Origin: Symbiodinium natans
Lineage: Eukaryota > Sar > Dinophyceae > Suessiales > Symbiodiniaceae
Assembly (NCBI GenBank): GCA_905221605.1
Contig: CAJNDS010002093.1
Span: 152,501-216,500, forward strand
DNA length: 64,000 nt
Direction of reading: 5' to 3'
The translations under genes and the position numbers were made by a program. The notes under the pieces are model-generated. The model saw nothing but the letters and a program-made list of their open reading frames with translations, ran no database searches and had not been told where the DNA came from. This document shows positions 53,587 to 64,000 of this stretch, in pieces. Positions within the stretch are counted from its first letter, which is position 1. Each line of letters opens with the position of its first letter.

Positions 53587-53718
53587 TTAGGGTTTAGGGT
53601 TTAGGGTTTAGGGTTTGGGGTTTAGGGTTTAGGGTTTAGGGTTTAGGGTTTAGGGTTTAGGGTGTAGGGTTTAGGGTTTAGGGTTTAGGGTTTAGGGTTT
53701 AGGGTTTAGGGTTTAGGG
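53587..53718 (+). repeat. Telomere-type array (TTTAGGG)n
   Basis: About 19 units with TTTGGGG and GTTAGGG-type changes, abutting a family A element. Confidence 0.95.
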
Positions 53719-53937
53719 TTGGATGTTCCCCCCTAGAAGAACAGTCCTCAATAGGGTTTCTAAGCTACTAATTGCTTAAGAACCCCGCAAAAATAGAATG
53801 TTCTTCCTTATTCAGGGTACTATATAGGGATTTCTATTTTCTATTCTTGTGGGGTTCTTCAGCAATTGGTAGTAATTAGGGGGGAGGTACTATGATCCCT
53901 ATTTAAAAACTTGTTATCGCAAGGAGGAACATCCCAA
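53719..53937. mobile_element. MITE family A (copy 7) containing a nested MITE family C (53765..53872)
   Basis: Outer ends TTGGATGTTCCCCCC and GAGGAACATCCCAA. Between AGTCCTCAATAGGG and GGTACTATGATCCC sits a complete family C hairpin with ends CTACTAATTGCTTAAGAACC and GGTTCTTCAGCAATTGGTAG. Family C therefore moved after this family A copy was in place. Confidence 0.85.
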
Positions 53938-54129
53938 ACCCAAAAACCCCATGTAAATCCAGTCCAAAAAAACTTAGGCCCTAAACCCTAAACCCAGAAA
54001 CCCCCAAATCCTAAACCCTAAACCCCGAAACTCAATCCCAAACACCCTAAACCCCGAACCCTAAACCCCCAACGCCCCAAACCCTGAACCCTGAACCCTA
54101 AACCCTAAACCCCCAACTCCCAAACCCTG

Positions 54130-54480
54130 AACCCCCTATGTGGGATCTTATGACATCCCGCCGCAGGGCCGCTGAGAGTCAGGAAGGAAGGCCTGCCGTA
54201 CGAGCCTTAAGACCTACTCTTGTTGTAGGTTATTACCAGATAAAGCCTCGTCTAGGATTCCTAGGTCCAGGAATGTCTGTGGTCTGGGTTCTTAAGGTTT
54301 TCTACAGAGAACTGTTCCGAACTCTTAACCGAAAAGTGTTTTTGGAAATCCTGCACTCGAAGCAACATACTATACTGGAGAGGACATGAGCCACCCTGGG
54401 CCCAGAGCAATGCATCTGCTGAGGCTGGGGCGACTCGCGCGCTATGCCGACGAGCCTGCACCCCGACTTAAAGGGTTCGG
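54130..54480. other. Non-repetitive island, open on both strands
   Basis: Plus frame of about 80 codons (VWVLKVFYRELFRTLNRK) and minus frame (CPLQYSMLLRVQDFQKHFSV). One is likely to be coding; no splice site is decisive. Confidence 0.3.
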
Positions 54481-54711
54481 TTGTGAGGGTCCCTAAACCT
54501 TCTCAAGTCGTTTTAGGGGGTCCTAAACCTTTTTCAACCCTAAGAGCCCCGCTTTAAGGCTTAAGGGTTAGCATTTGGGGTTCATGGCTTGGGAGTTCAG
54601 ATTTGGGGTTCGTAGATGGAGAGGGAGAGGAGAGAAGGCGAGGAGAAAGGGCCTTTAGGGTTTGTGGGGCTTAAAGGGCAGATATAGAAAACCCATGTCA
54701 AGGGTTTAGGG

Positions 54712-54781
54712 TTGGGATGTTCGCCCTTATACCCCCAATTACAATCCCTCTTTGGAACGGTTAGTATAAGAAACATCCCAA
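54712..54781. mobile_element. MITE family A, copy 8, internally deleted
   Basis: TTGGGATGTTCGCCC ... AGTATAAGAAACATCCCAA, only 70 bp; the central part of both arms is missing. Confidence 0.75.
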
Positions 54782-55153
54782 GTTGAGGGTTTAGGGTTTG
54801 AGGGGCCCAGTTTAGGGGTTTTGGGGGGTTAAGGGTTGAGGGTGTTATGGCCCCGGGGTTCTCACAGTGGCTCAGGGCTCTGTGAGTTTGGGGTTTAGGG
54901 CTTTAGGGTTCAGAGTTGATGGTTTTGGGCTTGACCCCCCAGCGTAGGGGGTCAGGGCTCATGGAGTAGAGGCCAAGCAGGATTGGGTTTAGGCTTTCAG
55001 GCTTGGGGATTTCGGGCTTGGGAGGAAAGGCTTGTATCGGGTTTGAGTTGTTTGGTGGCGTTGGAGAAGACGATCAAGGCCTTCTCTCATGAGCACGGGC
55101 AGTCTGGGCCAGGAAGCCTAATAGAGGGGTCGGAATCATGAATTTCGAATCAT

Positions 55154-55460
55154 AGGGTTTAGGGTTTAGGGTTTAGGGTTTAGGGTTTAGGGTTTAGGGT
55201 TTAGGGTTTAGGGTTTAGGGTTTAGGGTTTAGGGTTGAAGCTTGAGGATGAACCCACTTTCCTTGGCAAACTGCTGTACAAACGCAGCTTGTACGATACC
55301 CAGGCACCGGCAAAGGCAGTATGCACCCCGGGTTAGGGTTTAGGGTCTATAGGGTTTAGGGCTTACAGGGTTTAGGGTTTAGGGTTTAGGGTTTAGGGTT
55401 TAGGGTTTAGGGTTTAGGGTTTAGGGTTGAGGGTTGAGGGTTGAGGGTTTAGGGTTTAGG
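55154..55460 (+). repeat. Two telomere-type arrays around a coding-like island
   Basis: Arrays at about 55154-55235 and 55330-55460 (with TTGAGGG and TCTATAGGG variants). The 80-bp island between them is open on both strands (minus: AAFVQQFAKESGFILKL; plus: LEDEPTFLGKLLYKRSLY). Confidence 0.7.
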
Positions 55461-55601
55461 GTCTATAGGATTTAGGGTTTCCGGGTTGAGGCGGCCGACT
55501 CTCCCACCCTGTATGGTGGCCTCTCGTGGTCCGGCTGGCCGTTGCCGGCGGTGACCGGGGCCTCCCAGAAGTTTTGGGGCGCTTGGGGTTTAGGGTTTAT
55601 G

Positions 55602-55688
55602 TTGGGATGTTCCCCCTTATACTAACAGTTCTTGACAGGGGTAGTATAACCTCCATTAAGAACTGCTAGTATAAGGGGAACATCCCAA
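55602..55688. mobile_element. MITE family A, copy 9
   Basis: TTGGGATGTTCCCCC ... AAGGGGAACATCCCAA, 87 bp, well-paired arms. Confidence 0.85.
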
Positions 55689-56122
55689 GAATTATGCTTT
55701 CCTGGGTTTTGGGAGGGGAGGGTGGGGGGGGATTTGGAGGGGTTTCCAGGCGGGTAGGTTGGGGGTTGAGGGTTTCAAGGCTTTTCGGGCTTTCCATCCT
55801 AAACCCTAAGAACCCTAGGAACCCTCGGAACCCTCGAACCCTAAACCCATAAACCCATCTAAACCCCAATTTTCTCCCTAAACCACCTCGAAACTTAGAA
55901 AACCCTTGCCCACCCCTAAAACCCTGCCAAAAAAGAAACAAGTTTCCGTACTAAAACTTAACCCTGAAACCTGAATCCTAAACCCTAAACCCTGAACCCT
56001 AAACCCTAAACCCTAAACCCTAAGCACCTTCGCACAGGGCCCGGCCTGTTGAGCAGGGGGCTCGGCCTTTGCTTGGGCCTCCGGTCGCTTTGCAGCGCCG
56101 GACGCCTGCGCTTCGAAGGAGG

Positions 56123-56281
56123 GCTTAGGGTTTAGGGTTTGGGGCTTAGGGCTTAGGGTTTAGGGTTTAGGGTTTAGGGTTTAGGGTTTAGGGTTTAGGG
56201 TTTAGGGTTTAGGGTTTAGGGTGTAGGGTTTAGGGTTTAGGGTTTAGGGTTTGGGGTTTGGGGTTTGGGGTTTGGGGTTTA
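56123..56281 (+). repeat. Telomere-type array with TTTGGGG end
   Basis: About 18 TTTAGGG units then TTTGGGG units; CTTAGGG at the left. Confidence 0.95.
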
Positions 56282-57162
56282 GATTGGAGAGTTTGGGGTT
56301 TGGGGTCTGGGGTTTAGGGTCTGCCTCTTCTGCTTTGTCTATTGAGGCGTAGGGATTAGGGATTAGGGTTTAGGGTTCCGGGGTGTGTCTAATACATAGC
56401 GTTGTTTCAGGAGAAGTCGAAGGGCTTGGGGTGTAGGATGTGGGAGGTCTTGGGCTTAGAAGAAAGGCTTTTGGGTTGAGACCTAAATCATGGAAATGTT
56501 ACGGGAGGGGGGTCGGGGGACGCAGCGAATGCTTTGGTTGCCCTCAGCAAGCGCTCCAAAACATCTCTTTTCGAGCAACCGTCGAGGTCCGAGCGCTTAG
56601 CGAGTGCTTAGCGAGAGCTTGCCAAGGCTTTTTGGAGCCACTCAGAAACCCCTCCCCCTGTTGGCTCCCTCAACATCTCCATGACTCCATGACCACCCCT
56701 AAACCCCAAACCCCAAACCCTAAACCCTAAACCCTAAACCCTAAACCCTAAGCCCTAAACCCTAAACCCTGAAACCCTCTTAAGGTGGCCTCCAGGTTGA
56801 CTTGCCAGTTCTCTGCTTTGGGCTCACTCCTCAGACCGATTCCTGCCTGAAACGCCGCCTCGCGATTCGCCCTCTCCAGGCGCCTTTGGCTTCGGGGTTT
56901 TGGGGTTTAGGGTTTAGGGTTTAGGGTTTAGGGTTTAGGGTGTATAGGGAATCGCGGGATCGTAGGTGTTTGGGGGCGTTGTGGGTCGTAGGGCATTGGG
57001 TTTGCTTTCTGGGGCGTGGGGGCTTTTGAGCTTGTTTGGGGCTTGGGTTTGGGGGAAGTACAGGGCTCATGTGCGAAAAACGGTCTTTTGGTAAAGCTTG
57101 TGGGAGAACATGGCTTTACTACCTGAGAAACAGGCTCAACCTTAAGAAAATTATGACTTCTC

Positions 57163-57360
57163 ACTTTTCGTGAGCCCGATATCCAAGAAGGGACGACTGT
57201 TTCGCATTCCGCGAACCCCGTCGTCAAAAAGCGAGGCCTTTTTCGCATTTCGGGAGCCCAGACGAGACAACTGCATTTCGGGAGCCCAGGCGTCCCAAAG
57301 CGACGACAGGTTCGCATTTCGTGAGCTCAGACGTCCAAAAGCAATGACAGCTCAATTTCA
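57163..57360. repeat. Minisatellite, about 40 bp unit x5
   Basis: Imperfect units built from TTCGCATTTCGGGAGCCC, AGACGTCCAAAAGCGA and CGACAGG. Open frames crossing it are by-products. Confidence 0.8.
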
Positions 57361-57691
57361 AAATAAAAAAGCGCGGAGAGATTCGAGGACGCCGAGCGCG
57401 GCCACGCCCGCGCCTGCGCGAGAGTGCGAGCTTCGTCCAACATGCGAATCGAGCAATATAGGGGTCGGAATAAGTACTAGTAGTGTTCCCTTATGGTCCA
57501 TGTATATAATTCTATGATAATCGTCCCCAAACCCCTGTTCATAAGGCCCCTTTACTAAAGCCCATGGCCCGCACCGACACACTGTTTGGGAACAACGCCT
57601 GAAATTCCTACAAACCAGGGAGGCTACAGCGGGTCGCAAACAGATACTCTTTCGATGTGCTTTCTGGTAGATCTCTCCCGCTCCACACACC

Positions 57692-57770
57692 CGGTTTAGG
57701 GTTTAGGGTTTAGGGTTTAGGGTTTAGGGTTTAGGGTTTAGGGTTTAGGGCAAAGGGCAAAGGGCAAAGG
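57692..57770 (+). repeat. Telomere-type array ending in GGGCAAA units
   Basis: About eight TTTAGGG units followed by four GGGCAAA units. Confidence 0.9.
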
Positions 57771-57976
57771 GCAATCTGCCAATCTAATCTGCGGTGTAAG
57801 CGTGATCCATGCTTCTGCCGATCAAGTCTGTTCCGTCTTCGCAGACACCGAAGATGATGTCGCACTCCACGCAGGTTGATGCACATGTGCCAGAGTTGCT
57901 TCTGGATACTATTCTTTTCTAGCCATGTCTAAAAAAATATATCCAGTTGCAACAGTCAGAAGGAATATTAATACTT

Positions 57977-58088
57977 TGGGGGGCTGTCTGGGGGTGCGGG
58001 GCGGGGAGAAGGGGGTGGGGGAAGGGGGGAGGGGGGAGGTGGGAAGTCGGGTGGGGGGGGGGGGGGCGGGGTCCACCCCCACCCCCGG
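57977..58088. repeat. G-rich purine tract followed by C-rich tract
   Basis: Many runs of three or more G (GGGGAGAAGGGGGTGGGGG) ending with CCACCCCCACCCCCGG: potential G-quadruplex or hairpin. Confidence 0.7.
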
Positions 58089-58654
58089 CCTCATCATCTT
58101 CTGCTCGTAGGCCGTGAGGCCTCGGATTTTGTGATGCGATGTGGGGTTTTGGGTTCTTTGGGGGCTCGTTTTCCTTTGGCTGGTGAAAAGCGGGCAATTT
58201 TTGTGCCGAGAGGTCGCGTGCGTCGTGCTAGAGCTTCACGTCCAGGGTCTAGGGTTGAGGGTTTAGGGTTTAGGGTTCCTTGGAAATTTAAAGGTTCAGG
58301 GTCTTATGGGGATTCAAGGGTTCAGGGTGTTCAGTTTGACTTAGAGGCCGCACATGTCTATGGGTATGTGTATGTAGATGTACAATTATACATAAAGGTA
58401 GATGTATATGTATATGTCTATATATATATATACAGATCATGCATATATCTCGGCCGGTGTTGTTGGTTCGAGCTTTGGGGCTTAGGGTTTAGGGTTTAGG
58501 GGTTAGGGGTTTAGGGTTTAGGGCTAAGGTCTTCAGAACTTCAGGGTTCGAAGGGGTGCAAGGGTTTGAAGGGACTCGGTATATCAGCGAGAAGCCGCCA
58601 GGGCCGGAGCAGGGCTGCGCGCCGGGGGTGTTTTTGGAGCTTCGAGTTTAGGGT

Positions 58655-58754
58655 CAGGATGTTCCGCTTAAACTAGCAGTCCTTAATTGGGATTGTAGTA
58701 TCCCCCTACCATGATCTCTATTGAGGACTGTTAGTATAAGCGGGAACATCCCAA
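58655..58754. mobile_element. MITE family A, copy 10
   Basis: CAGGATGTTCCGCTT ... AAGCGGGAACATCCCAA, well-paired arms. A detached right end (GGGGTAACATCCCAAG) lies at 58906-58922. Confidence 0.8.
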
Positions 58755-59232
58755 CCCTAAACCCTAAACCCGAAACCCGAAACCCTAAACCCTAAACCCT
58801 AAACCCCTAAACCCCTAAACCCCTAAACCCGAAACCCGAAACCCTAAACCCCAAACCCCAAACCCTAAACCCCAAGCCAAGGGCGTCTGGAGGGGGCCTT
58901 AGCAGAAGGGGTAACATCCCAAGCTCAGGGTTTTTGGGGGTGCTTGGGGGTTCTGGCCCTAGGCTCGGTTGAGAGGTTTGGGGTGTTTGGCCCAGGCAAG
59001 GAGACCCCTCAACCCCAAACCCTAAACCCTAAACCCCAAACCCCAAACCCTAAACCCTAAACCCTAAACCCTCAACCCCACACCGACCGGCAAGTCCCAA
59101 GATCTGTTGCCCCAAAAACTTCGGCCAAGAAACCTCCCAAACCCCCCTCAAAGCCCCCCAAAACCCCAAACCCTAATCTGGGTGGGCGCTTAAACCCTCG
59201 AAAAATCTTTATTTTCAGGTTCCCTTCTAGAC

Positions 59233-59412
59233 CCCAAGAAGCAACATAAAACATATCCCAAAAGCCAACCTAGTAATTTCAAGAATAGACATTACAACAA
59301 GAACAAACGGTTTAAGCCCCAGGAGCTCTTCAACGGTGGGGATGCCATGCCATAGCCTGGCCGCAGGGGAGAGCAGGAATCCCAAGAAGGCGGGGCTTCT
59401 GAGGTTGCGGAA
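59233..59412 (-). CDS. Candidate 60-codon membrane-protein exon
   Basis: Minus strand, exactly 60 codons, phase 0 at both ends. The acceptor is CCTAAACCCCCTCAG|, formed by telomere-type repeat; the donor is GGG|GTCTAG. It encodes FRNLRSPAFLGFLLSPAARL, WHGIPTVEELLGLKP, then a long hydrophobic helix (FVLVVMSILEITRLAFGICF). An internal CTCAG|AAG acceptor would shorten it by 14 nt. Multi-pass or single-pass membrane protein, family not recognised. A possible next exon (ILGLAG after GGCAACAG) starts at about 59104. Confidence 0.55.
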
Positions 59413-59600
59413 CTGAGGGGGTTTAGGGTTTAGGGTTAGGGTTTAGGGTTTAGGGATTAGGGTAAGGGTTTAGGGTTTAGGGTTTGGGGATTGGGGTTTG
59501 GGGTTTGGGGTTTGGGGTTTGGGGTTTGGGGTTTGGGCTTTGGGCTTTGGGGTTTGGGGTTTGGGGTTTGGGGGTTGGGGTTTGGGGTTTGGGGCTTCGG
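59413..59600 (+). repeat. Degenerate TTTAGGG then (TTTGGGG)n array
   Basis: TTTAGGG units grade into about 14 TTTGGGG units; open frames rich in PNPKPQT or GLGFGVW across it are repeat artefacts. Confidence 0.9.
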
Positions 59601-59726
59601 GTTTAGGGAATTTAACACATACCGCTTTCAAGAAAGCCACGGGAAATGAGGAACCCAAGTACCCAAAAAAAGTGAGCAGAAAACAAAAGGCATACGACTG
59701 AGAGCCTGCTAGACCCAACAGTAACC

Positions 59727-59870
59727 TACTTGGAGATTCATGTTACTTATTAACCAATTATAACTGTACTTACAGCCCACTTATAAGCCCCTTAAGTGCC
59801 CTAATCTGGTTAGAAGTACAGTTATAAGTACAGTTATAATTGCTTAGTAAGTACCATGAACCTCCATGTA
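59727..59870. mobile_element. MITE family B, copy 7
   Basis: TACTTGGAGATTCATG ... CCATGAACCTCCATGTA, 144 bp, standard interior. Confidence 0.85.
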
Positions 59871-60187
59871 GGAACAGCAGGGGTGCACTTTGTCGGTCTA
59901 ATGGGGCTGAGAAGGAAACCCAAGCCCAAAAAAGATGGAATCAGGGCCTTCTCTGGGGCTTACATCGCAACCCCGAAACCCCTAGACCCTAAACCCTAAA
60001 CCCTAAACCCGAAACCCGAAACCCGAAACTCTAAACCCTAAACCCCTGCCGCCTGCAGTTGCCCCAGCCCCCGGCAGCGGATCCTTGTCGAACCTCTGGG
60101 GCCTTGGATTTCGGGCGTAGGATTTAGGCTTCGGGTGTATACACAGGCGCATGTCAGTGTATGTATATGCTAAAAGTGTGTGTATAG

Positions 60188-60295
60188 ATGTATATATATA
60201 TATATATATATACAAATACATATACATATACATATATGTATACATATATATATATACATATATATATATATACACATATACATATATACATATAC

Positions 60296-60348
<53 letters not shown>

Positions 60349-60440
60349 CATATATATATACACATATATATATATACATGTATATATATGTATATTTATA
60401 TCCTTATATATGTATGTGTACACGTGCATGCATGTATATA
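60188..60440. repeat. TATATACATA-type microsatellite
   Basis: About 250 bp of TA/TACA repeats. Tyr/Ile-rich open frames in all directions are artefacts. Confidence 0.95.
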
Positions 60441-60788
60441 TGTGTAGGCATTCGTAGTTGTACGCGCAAAGCTGGCAACCTTCCCAGCAGAAGGCAGTTC
60501 AGATGCCCGGCCGGTCAGGAATGCACAGTGGTAATTCTCACGAGCCACCGTAGGAACCCTGAACCCCAAACCCTAAACCGTAGACCGTGGCATATAGAAC
60601 CCAAGGCTTCCATAAGGGATATGCCAGGGCACGAAAGGTTACAGAATGTCAGCAGCCTACACACTGAAACCGTCTTAGATATGTGGGAGGTTCCCTAGAT
60701 CAGGGCCCCCTTTTTCAGGGCTCCGATGATGGTACAGAGCCTTTATATGTGCATATGCAGATATATGTATGTATATATATATATGCAC

Positions 60789-60837
<49 letters not shown>

Positions 60838-60861
60838 AAGAAAGAGAGAGAGAGAGAGAAA
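60789..60861. repeat. GA microsatellite
   Basis: AGAGAG run with occasional AAAG. Confidence 0.95.
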
Positions 60862-60930
60862 TAAAAAAAGAACAGGAAGAAAGAAAAAAATCTAGACAAT
60901 CCCCCACTCAAAGCTTATAGGGGTTAACAT

Positions 60931-61184
60931 TCAGGAGGTTCCAGGGCCATCAGCAATGAGACGGGCGAGGGGCGTCGCGGAGAAGCCACCAAATGACGCC
61001 ATGGCCCCGGCAATTCCCACAGATTTGAGGCGGCTGCTTAGTTGACTCTGCAACCCTAAACCCTAATCCTAAACCCTGAACCCTGAACCCTGAACCTTAA
61101 GCTTTTGTTCTTGGGTGTGGGGGCTCTCAGGTTCTTCAAAACCTGGCTGGTCCGAGCTGCTTCCAGGCGAGACAGGACGTCCCC
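60931..61184 (-). CDS. Gene D 3' end, two exons (61143..61184, 60931..61047)
   Basis: Minus strand. Exon 61143-61184 is exactly 14 codons (GDVLSRLEAARTSQ) between CTCAACTTAG|G and CCAG|GTTTTG. Exon 60931-61047 is 38 codons plus TGA, phase 0, after GGGTTGCAG; it reads SQLSSRLKSVGIAGAMAS then FGGFSATPLARLIADGP. The intron is 95 nt, a normal length, and more than half of it is CCCTGAA/CCCTAAA-type repeat (in sense, TTCAGGG and TTTAGGG). The protein end is polar then small-residue rich; function unknown. Upstream exons probably lie beyond 61.2 kb. Confidence 0.55.
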
Positions 61185-61329
61185 CTAAGTTGAGAGAGGC
61201 CCCGAGTGTGCGGGGTTTCGGGTTTAGGGTTCAGGGTTTAGGGTTAGGGTTTGGGGTTTGGGGTTTAGGGCTAGGCTTTATAGTTTGGGGTTTAGGGCTT
61301 AAGGCTTCGGGCTTGGGGCTTGCGACCCA

Positions 61330-61435
61330 AGAGCATGCAGAAACTAGCCCACATGTACACAAGATGATTCGCCAAGAGATTCTGAAGCCCGAGGAAGCCG
61401 ATTGGAGACGACAGAAGGCTTGGGGTCGAGGGTTC
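61330..61435. other. Coding-like island, strand unresolved
   Basis: Plus: MIRQEILKPEEADWRRQKAW ending CCAG|GTTCTT. Minus: SSPIGFLGLQNLLANHLVY and MWASFCMLL. Either would be a plausible exon. Confidence 0.3.
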
Positions 61436-61439
61436 CAGG

Positions 61440-61572
61440 TTCTTGCAGGTTCAGGGTACTTATGAACCAGTTATAGCTGTACTTATAACCGGAACTCTAA
61501 CCATTTAAGGGGCTGATAAGTGGGCTATACGTACAGTGATAATTGGTTAAGTAGTACCCTGAACCTACAGGT
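61440..61572. mobile_element. MITE family B, copy 8 (diverged)
   Basis: Termini altered (TCTTGCAGGTTCAGGG / CCCTGAACCTACAGG), interior still ACTTATAACC..AAGGGGCTGATAAGTGGG. Confidence 0.7.
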
Positions 61573-61995
61573 TTGGGACTTCTTTGAGGACTTTGGCACT
61601 CGAGGCTTGGCAATTGGGCCTTGGGGTTTTGGGCGTATGATAGTGGTTGTTTGGGCTGTTGCCGAGAAACCACGAGGTCATAAACGCCCATAGGAAAAAC
61701 CCTTTAACAGAAAAGTAAAGGACTCTAAGCCCCAGACCCGAAACCCCAAACCCTGAGACTTCAAAACCTCGAAGCTTCTAAGATTCTAAACCTCCAAACC
61801 CTAAACCCTAAACCCTAAACCCTAAACTCGAATCCCTAAACCTTAACCCTAAACCCTAAACCCTAAAACCTCAACCCTAAACCCTAAACCCTAAACCCCG
61901 TTTAGTCGCCAAGTGTCTCGCTTCGTGACAGTCCGCATGACCGATTGCATAAACCCTAAACCACAAACCCTAAACCCTAAACCCTTAACCCTAAA

Positions 61996-62090
61996 CCCTA
62001 AACCCTAAGCCCTAAGCCCTAAGCCCTAAGCCCTAAGCCCTAAGCCCTAAGCCCTAAGCCCTAAGCCCTAAGCCCTAAGCCCTAAACTTA
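61996..62090 (-). repeat. (CCCTAAG)n variant array
   Basis: About 12 consecutive CCCTAAG units after CCCTAAA units: one A-to-G change homogenised through the run. Confidence 0.95.
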
Positions 62091-62639
62091 ACCCCCCCCG
62101 AAGCTGCCAAGCGAGTGGGGACGACGGAGGCATTCCGCTTCTCGAGGCTGGCCTGGGCCCACTTGGGTTTGGGGGTCTGGGGTTTAGGGTTTAGGGCTTA
62201 GGGTTTAGGGTTTAGGGTTGGGGTTTGGGGTTTGAGGGGTTAACGTTTGGGGGTTTAGGGCTCAGGTTTTAGGGCTTCAGTGTTACGTCTTAGGGTTTGG
62301 GGCTTTGGGGTAGGGTTTTTGGGTTTGGGGCCCAAAGGCCAGCTAGTACTGTTAGGCTCAAGTCAACGGCTCGGCATAACCCCCACGAAGTGAACTCGAA
62401 ACCTTCAACCCCGAAACACCAGAATCCATAGCCCTAAACCCTAAACCCTAAACCCGAAACCCTAAACCCCTGAGCCCTGAACCCTGAATCCTACCTTCGC
62501 GCGTCACGGTCAGAGATTCCCACCCTTTTTTCAGCTGACCAGCGCATGCTCCCATTAATATAAGAGGAAGCCCACTGGATCGCTAGGGACATTCCACCTA
62601 GGGTTCTACCCAAACCCTACTCCTTCGGGTTTAGGGGTT

Positions 62640-62794
62640 AGAGTGTAGGGTTTAGGGTTTAGGGTTTAGGGTTTAGCGTTTAGGGTTTAGGGTTTAGGGT
62701 TTAGGGTTTAGGGTTTAGGGTTTAGGGTTTAGGGTTTAGGGTTTAGGGTTTAGGGTTTAGGGTTTAGGGTTTAGGGTTTAGGGTTTAGGGTTTA
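62640..62794 (+). repeat. Telomere-type array (TTTAGGG)n
   Basis: About 21 units. Confidence 0.95.
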
Positions 62795-62944
62795 GGGGCT
62801 CTGAAGATGCAGATGTTCGGTTCTCAGCCTACACTCCAAAGCCTGCTGCATTCAGATTGCTGAGCCCTGAACGCTGAACCCGAATCCCTGAACCCTGAAT
62901 CCCGCGTTTTCCTTAGACCCTAAACAACAGCCAGCAAGGGATGT

Positions 62945-63062
62945 ACCCTAAACCCTAAACCCTAAACCCTAAACCCTAAACCCTACACCCTAAACCCTAA
63001 ACCCTAAACCCTAAACCCTAAACCCTAAACCCTAAACCCTAAACCCTAAACCCTAAACCTCA
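62945..63062 (-). repeat. Telomere-type array (CCCTAAA on +)
   Basis: About 17 units, opposed to both neighbours. Confidence 0.95.
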
Positions 63063-63127
63063 AACCCTAGGCTCGATCCAGTGCCACTCCTCGAAGTCTT
63101 GCGCTGCAATCACAGATTGGGTTTACG

Positions 63128-63381
63128 GTTTAGGGTTTAGGGTTTAGGGTTTAGGGTTTAGGGTTTAGGGTTTAGGGTTTAGGGTTTAGGGTTTAGGGTT
63201 TAGGGTTTAGGGTTTAGGGTTTAGGGTTTAGGGTTTAGAGGGTTTAGGGTTTAGGGTTTAGGGTGTTGGGTTTAGGGTTTAGGGTTTAGGGTTTAGGGTT
63301 TAGGGTTTAGGGTTTAGGGTTTAGGGTTTAGGGTTTAGGGTTTAGGGTTTAGGGTTTAGGGTTTAGGGTTTAGGGTTTAGG
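63128..63381 (+). repeat. Telomere-type array (TTTAGGG)n
   Basis: About 35 units with a TTAGAGGG and a TGTTGGG interruption. Confidence 0.95.
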
Positions 63382-63395
63382 ACGCAGGGTGTAGG

Positions 63396-63676
63396 GTGTA
63401 GGGTTTAGGGTTTAGGGTTTAGGGTTGGGGGTCTGAGCTTCTTGAGGCCTTTAGGGTTTTCGGGTTCGGGGTTTAGGGGGTTTAGGGGGTTTAGGGGGTT
63501 TAGGGGGTTTAGGGGGTTTAGGGGGTTTAGGGTTTAGGGTTTAGGGTTTAGGGTTTAGGGTTTAGGGTTTAGGGTTTAGAGCTTGGGTGCCCTTTCTTGT
63601 CGAATGAGGGATCCCGAACCCAACGTCCCTGCAAGTTGTCGGCTTCTGGGGTGGTTTAGGGTTTAGGGTTTAGGGT

Positions 63677-63722
<46 letters not shown>

Positions 63723-63835
63723 GGTTTAGGGTTTAGGGTTTAGGGTTGAGGGTTTAGGGTTTAGGGTTTGGGGTTTGGGGTTTAGGGTTTAGGGTTTGGG
63801 GTTTGGGGTTTGGGGTTTAGGGTTAGGGCTTCTGG
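63396..63835 (+). repeat. Mosaic of telomere-type variants
   Basis: Blocks of TTTAGGG, 9-bp TTTAGGGGG (about 63470-63530), TTGAGGG and TTTGGGG, with one 80-bp unique interruption (63575-63655) in which nothing was recognised. Confidence 0.9.
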
Positions 63836-64000
63836 CGCAGGTTAGGGATGGTTAGGGCAAATTTGGGGCTTTCTGTGTCGTGCTTAGGGATGCTCAGGGC
63901 CCAGGGTTTAGGGTTTGGGATGAAACCTAAACTTCCCCCCCACCCCCCCCACCCCCCCAGCCACAAAAAAAAAACAGTGAAATAAAGATTAGGTCCTAAG

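Noticed and set aside
60003-60457. Several Tyr/Ile-rich frames on both strands
   Set aside because: TATATACATA microsatellite.
1-64000. Window as a true chromosome end or subtelomere because of TTTAGGG
   Set aside because: Arrays are short, alternate orientation and are spread evenly with genes between them; no long terminal array at either edge.
1-64000. CRISPR arrays, bacterial operons, rRNA or tRNA genes
   Set aside because: No direct repeats with unique equal-length spacers, no bacterial gene organisation, and no rRNA or tRNA-like segment that I could recognise by eye.

Overview
The window looks like nuclear DNA of a dinoflagellate or a close relative. The support is: plant/dinoflagellate-type telomere repeat (TTTAGGG/CCCTAAA) scattered throughout on both strands; a head-to-tail tandem array of near-identical genes; coding DNA rich in G/C at third codon positions; short introns with AG|G acceptors and some apparent GC donors; no bacterial-style operons. 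Species cannot be fixed from sequence alone. It is not a chromosome end: the arrays are short, interrupted, reverse direction dozens of times, and neither edge of the window is a telomere.

Layout. About 0-19 kb and 32-64 kb are a mosaic of telomere-type arrays, degenerate variants of them, four families of short hairpin (MITE-like) elements, and small unique islands of 40-200 bp. Many islands read as exons. In several cases neighbouring islands can be spliced in frame with AG/GT boundaries: a membrane or secreted protein on the minus strand at 3.4-6.3 kb; a two-exon piece at 8.5-9.0 kb; a four-exon coiled-coil-like protein on the minus strand at 49.7-52.9 kb; a 60-codon membrane exon at 59.2-59.4 kb; and a two-exon 3' end at 60.9-61.2 kb. 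The introns between them consist largely of telomere-type repeats and hairpin elements, and the repeats themselves often form the splice site (G|GTTTAGGG donors, CCCTAAACCCCAG| acceptors).

About 19.2-32.3 kb is a tandem array of four roughly 3.3-kb units, each with one minus-strand gene of two exons (111 + 1212 nt including stop) encoding a 440-residue cysteine-patterned, probably membrane-anchored protein of unknown function. The protein is an internal duplication: two modules, each of three helices bracketed by cysteines about 25 residues apart. A diverged fragment of a fifth unit lies just left of the array.

The sister copies and the hairpin elements act as empty-site references. They show that telomere-type arrays have been inserted into older DNA at least five times here: unit 4 at 32000-32080, the fifth-unit fragment at 18946-18982, and elements of families B, C and D. 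The main result is a genome region in which telomere-repeat insertions make up intergenic and apparently intronic DNA. Exon calls outside the tandem array rest on reading frame, composition, splice phase and codon use only, with no transcript evidence.
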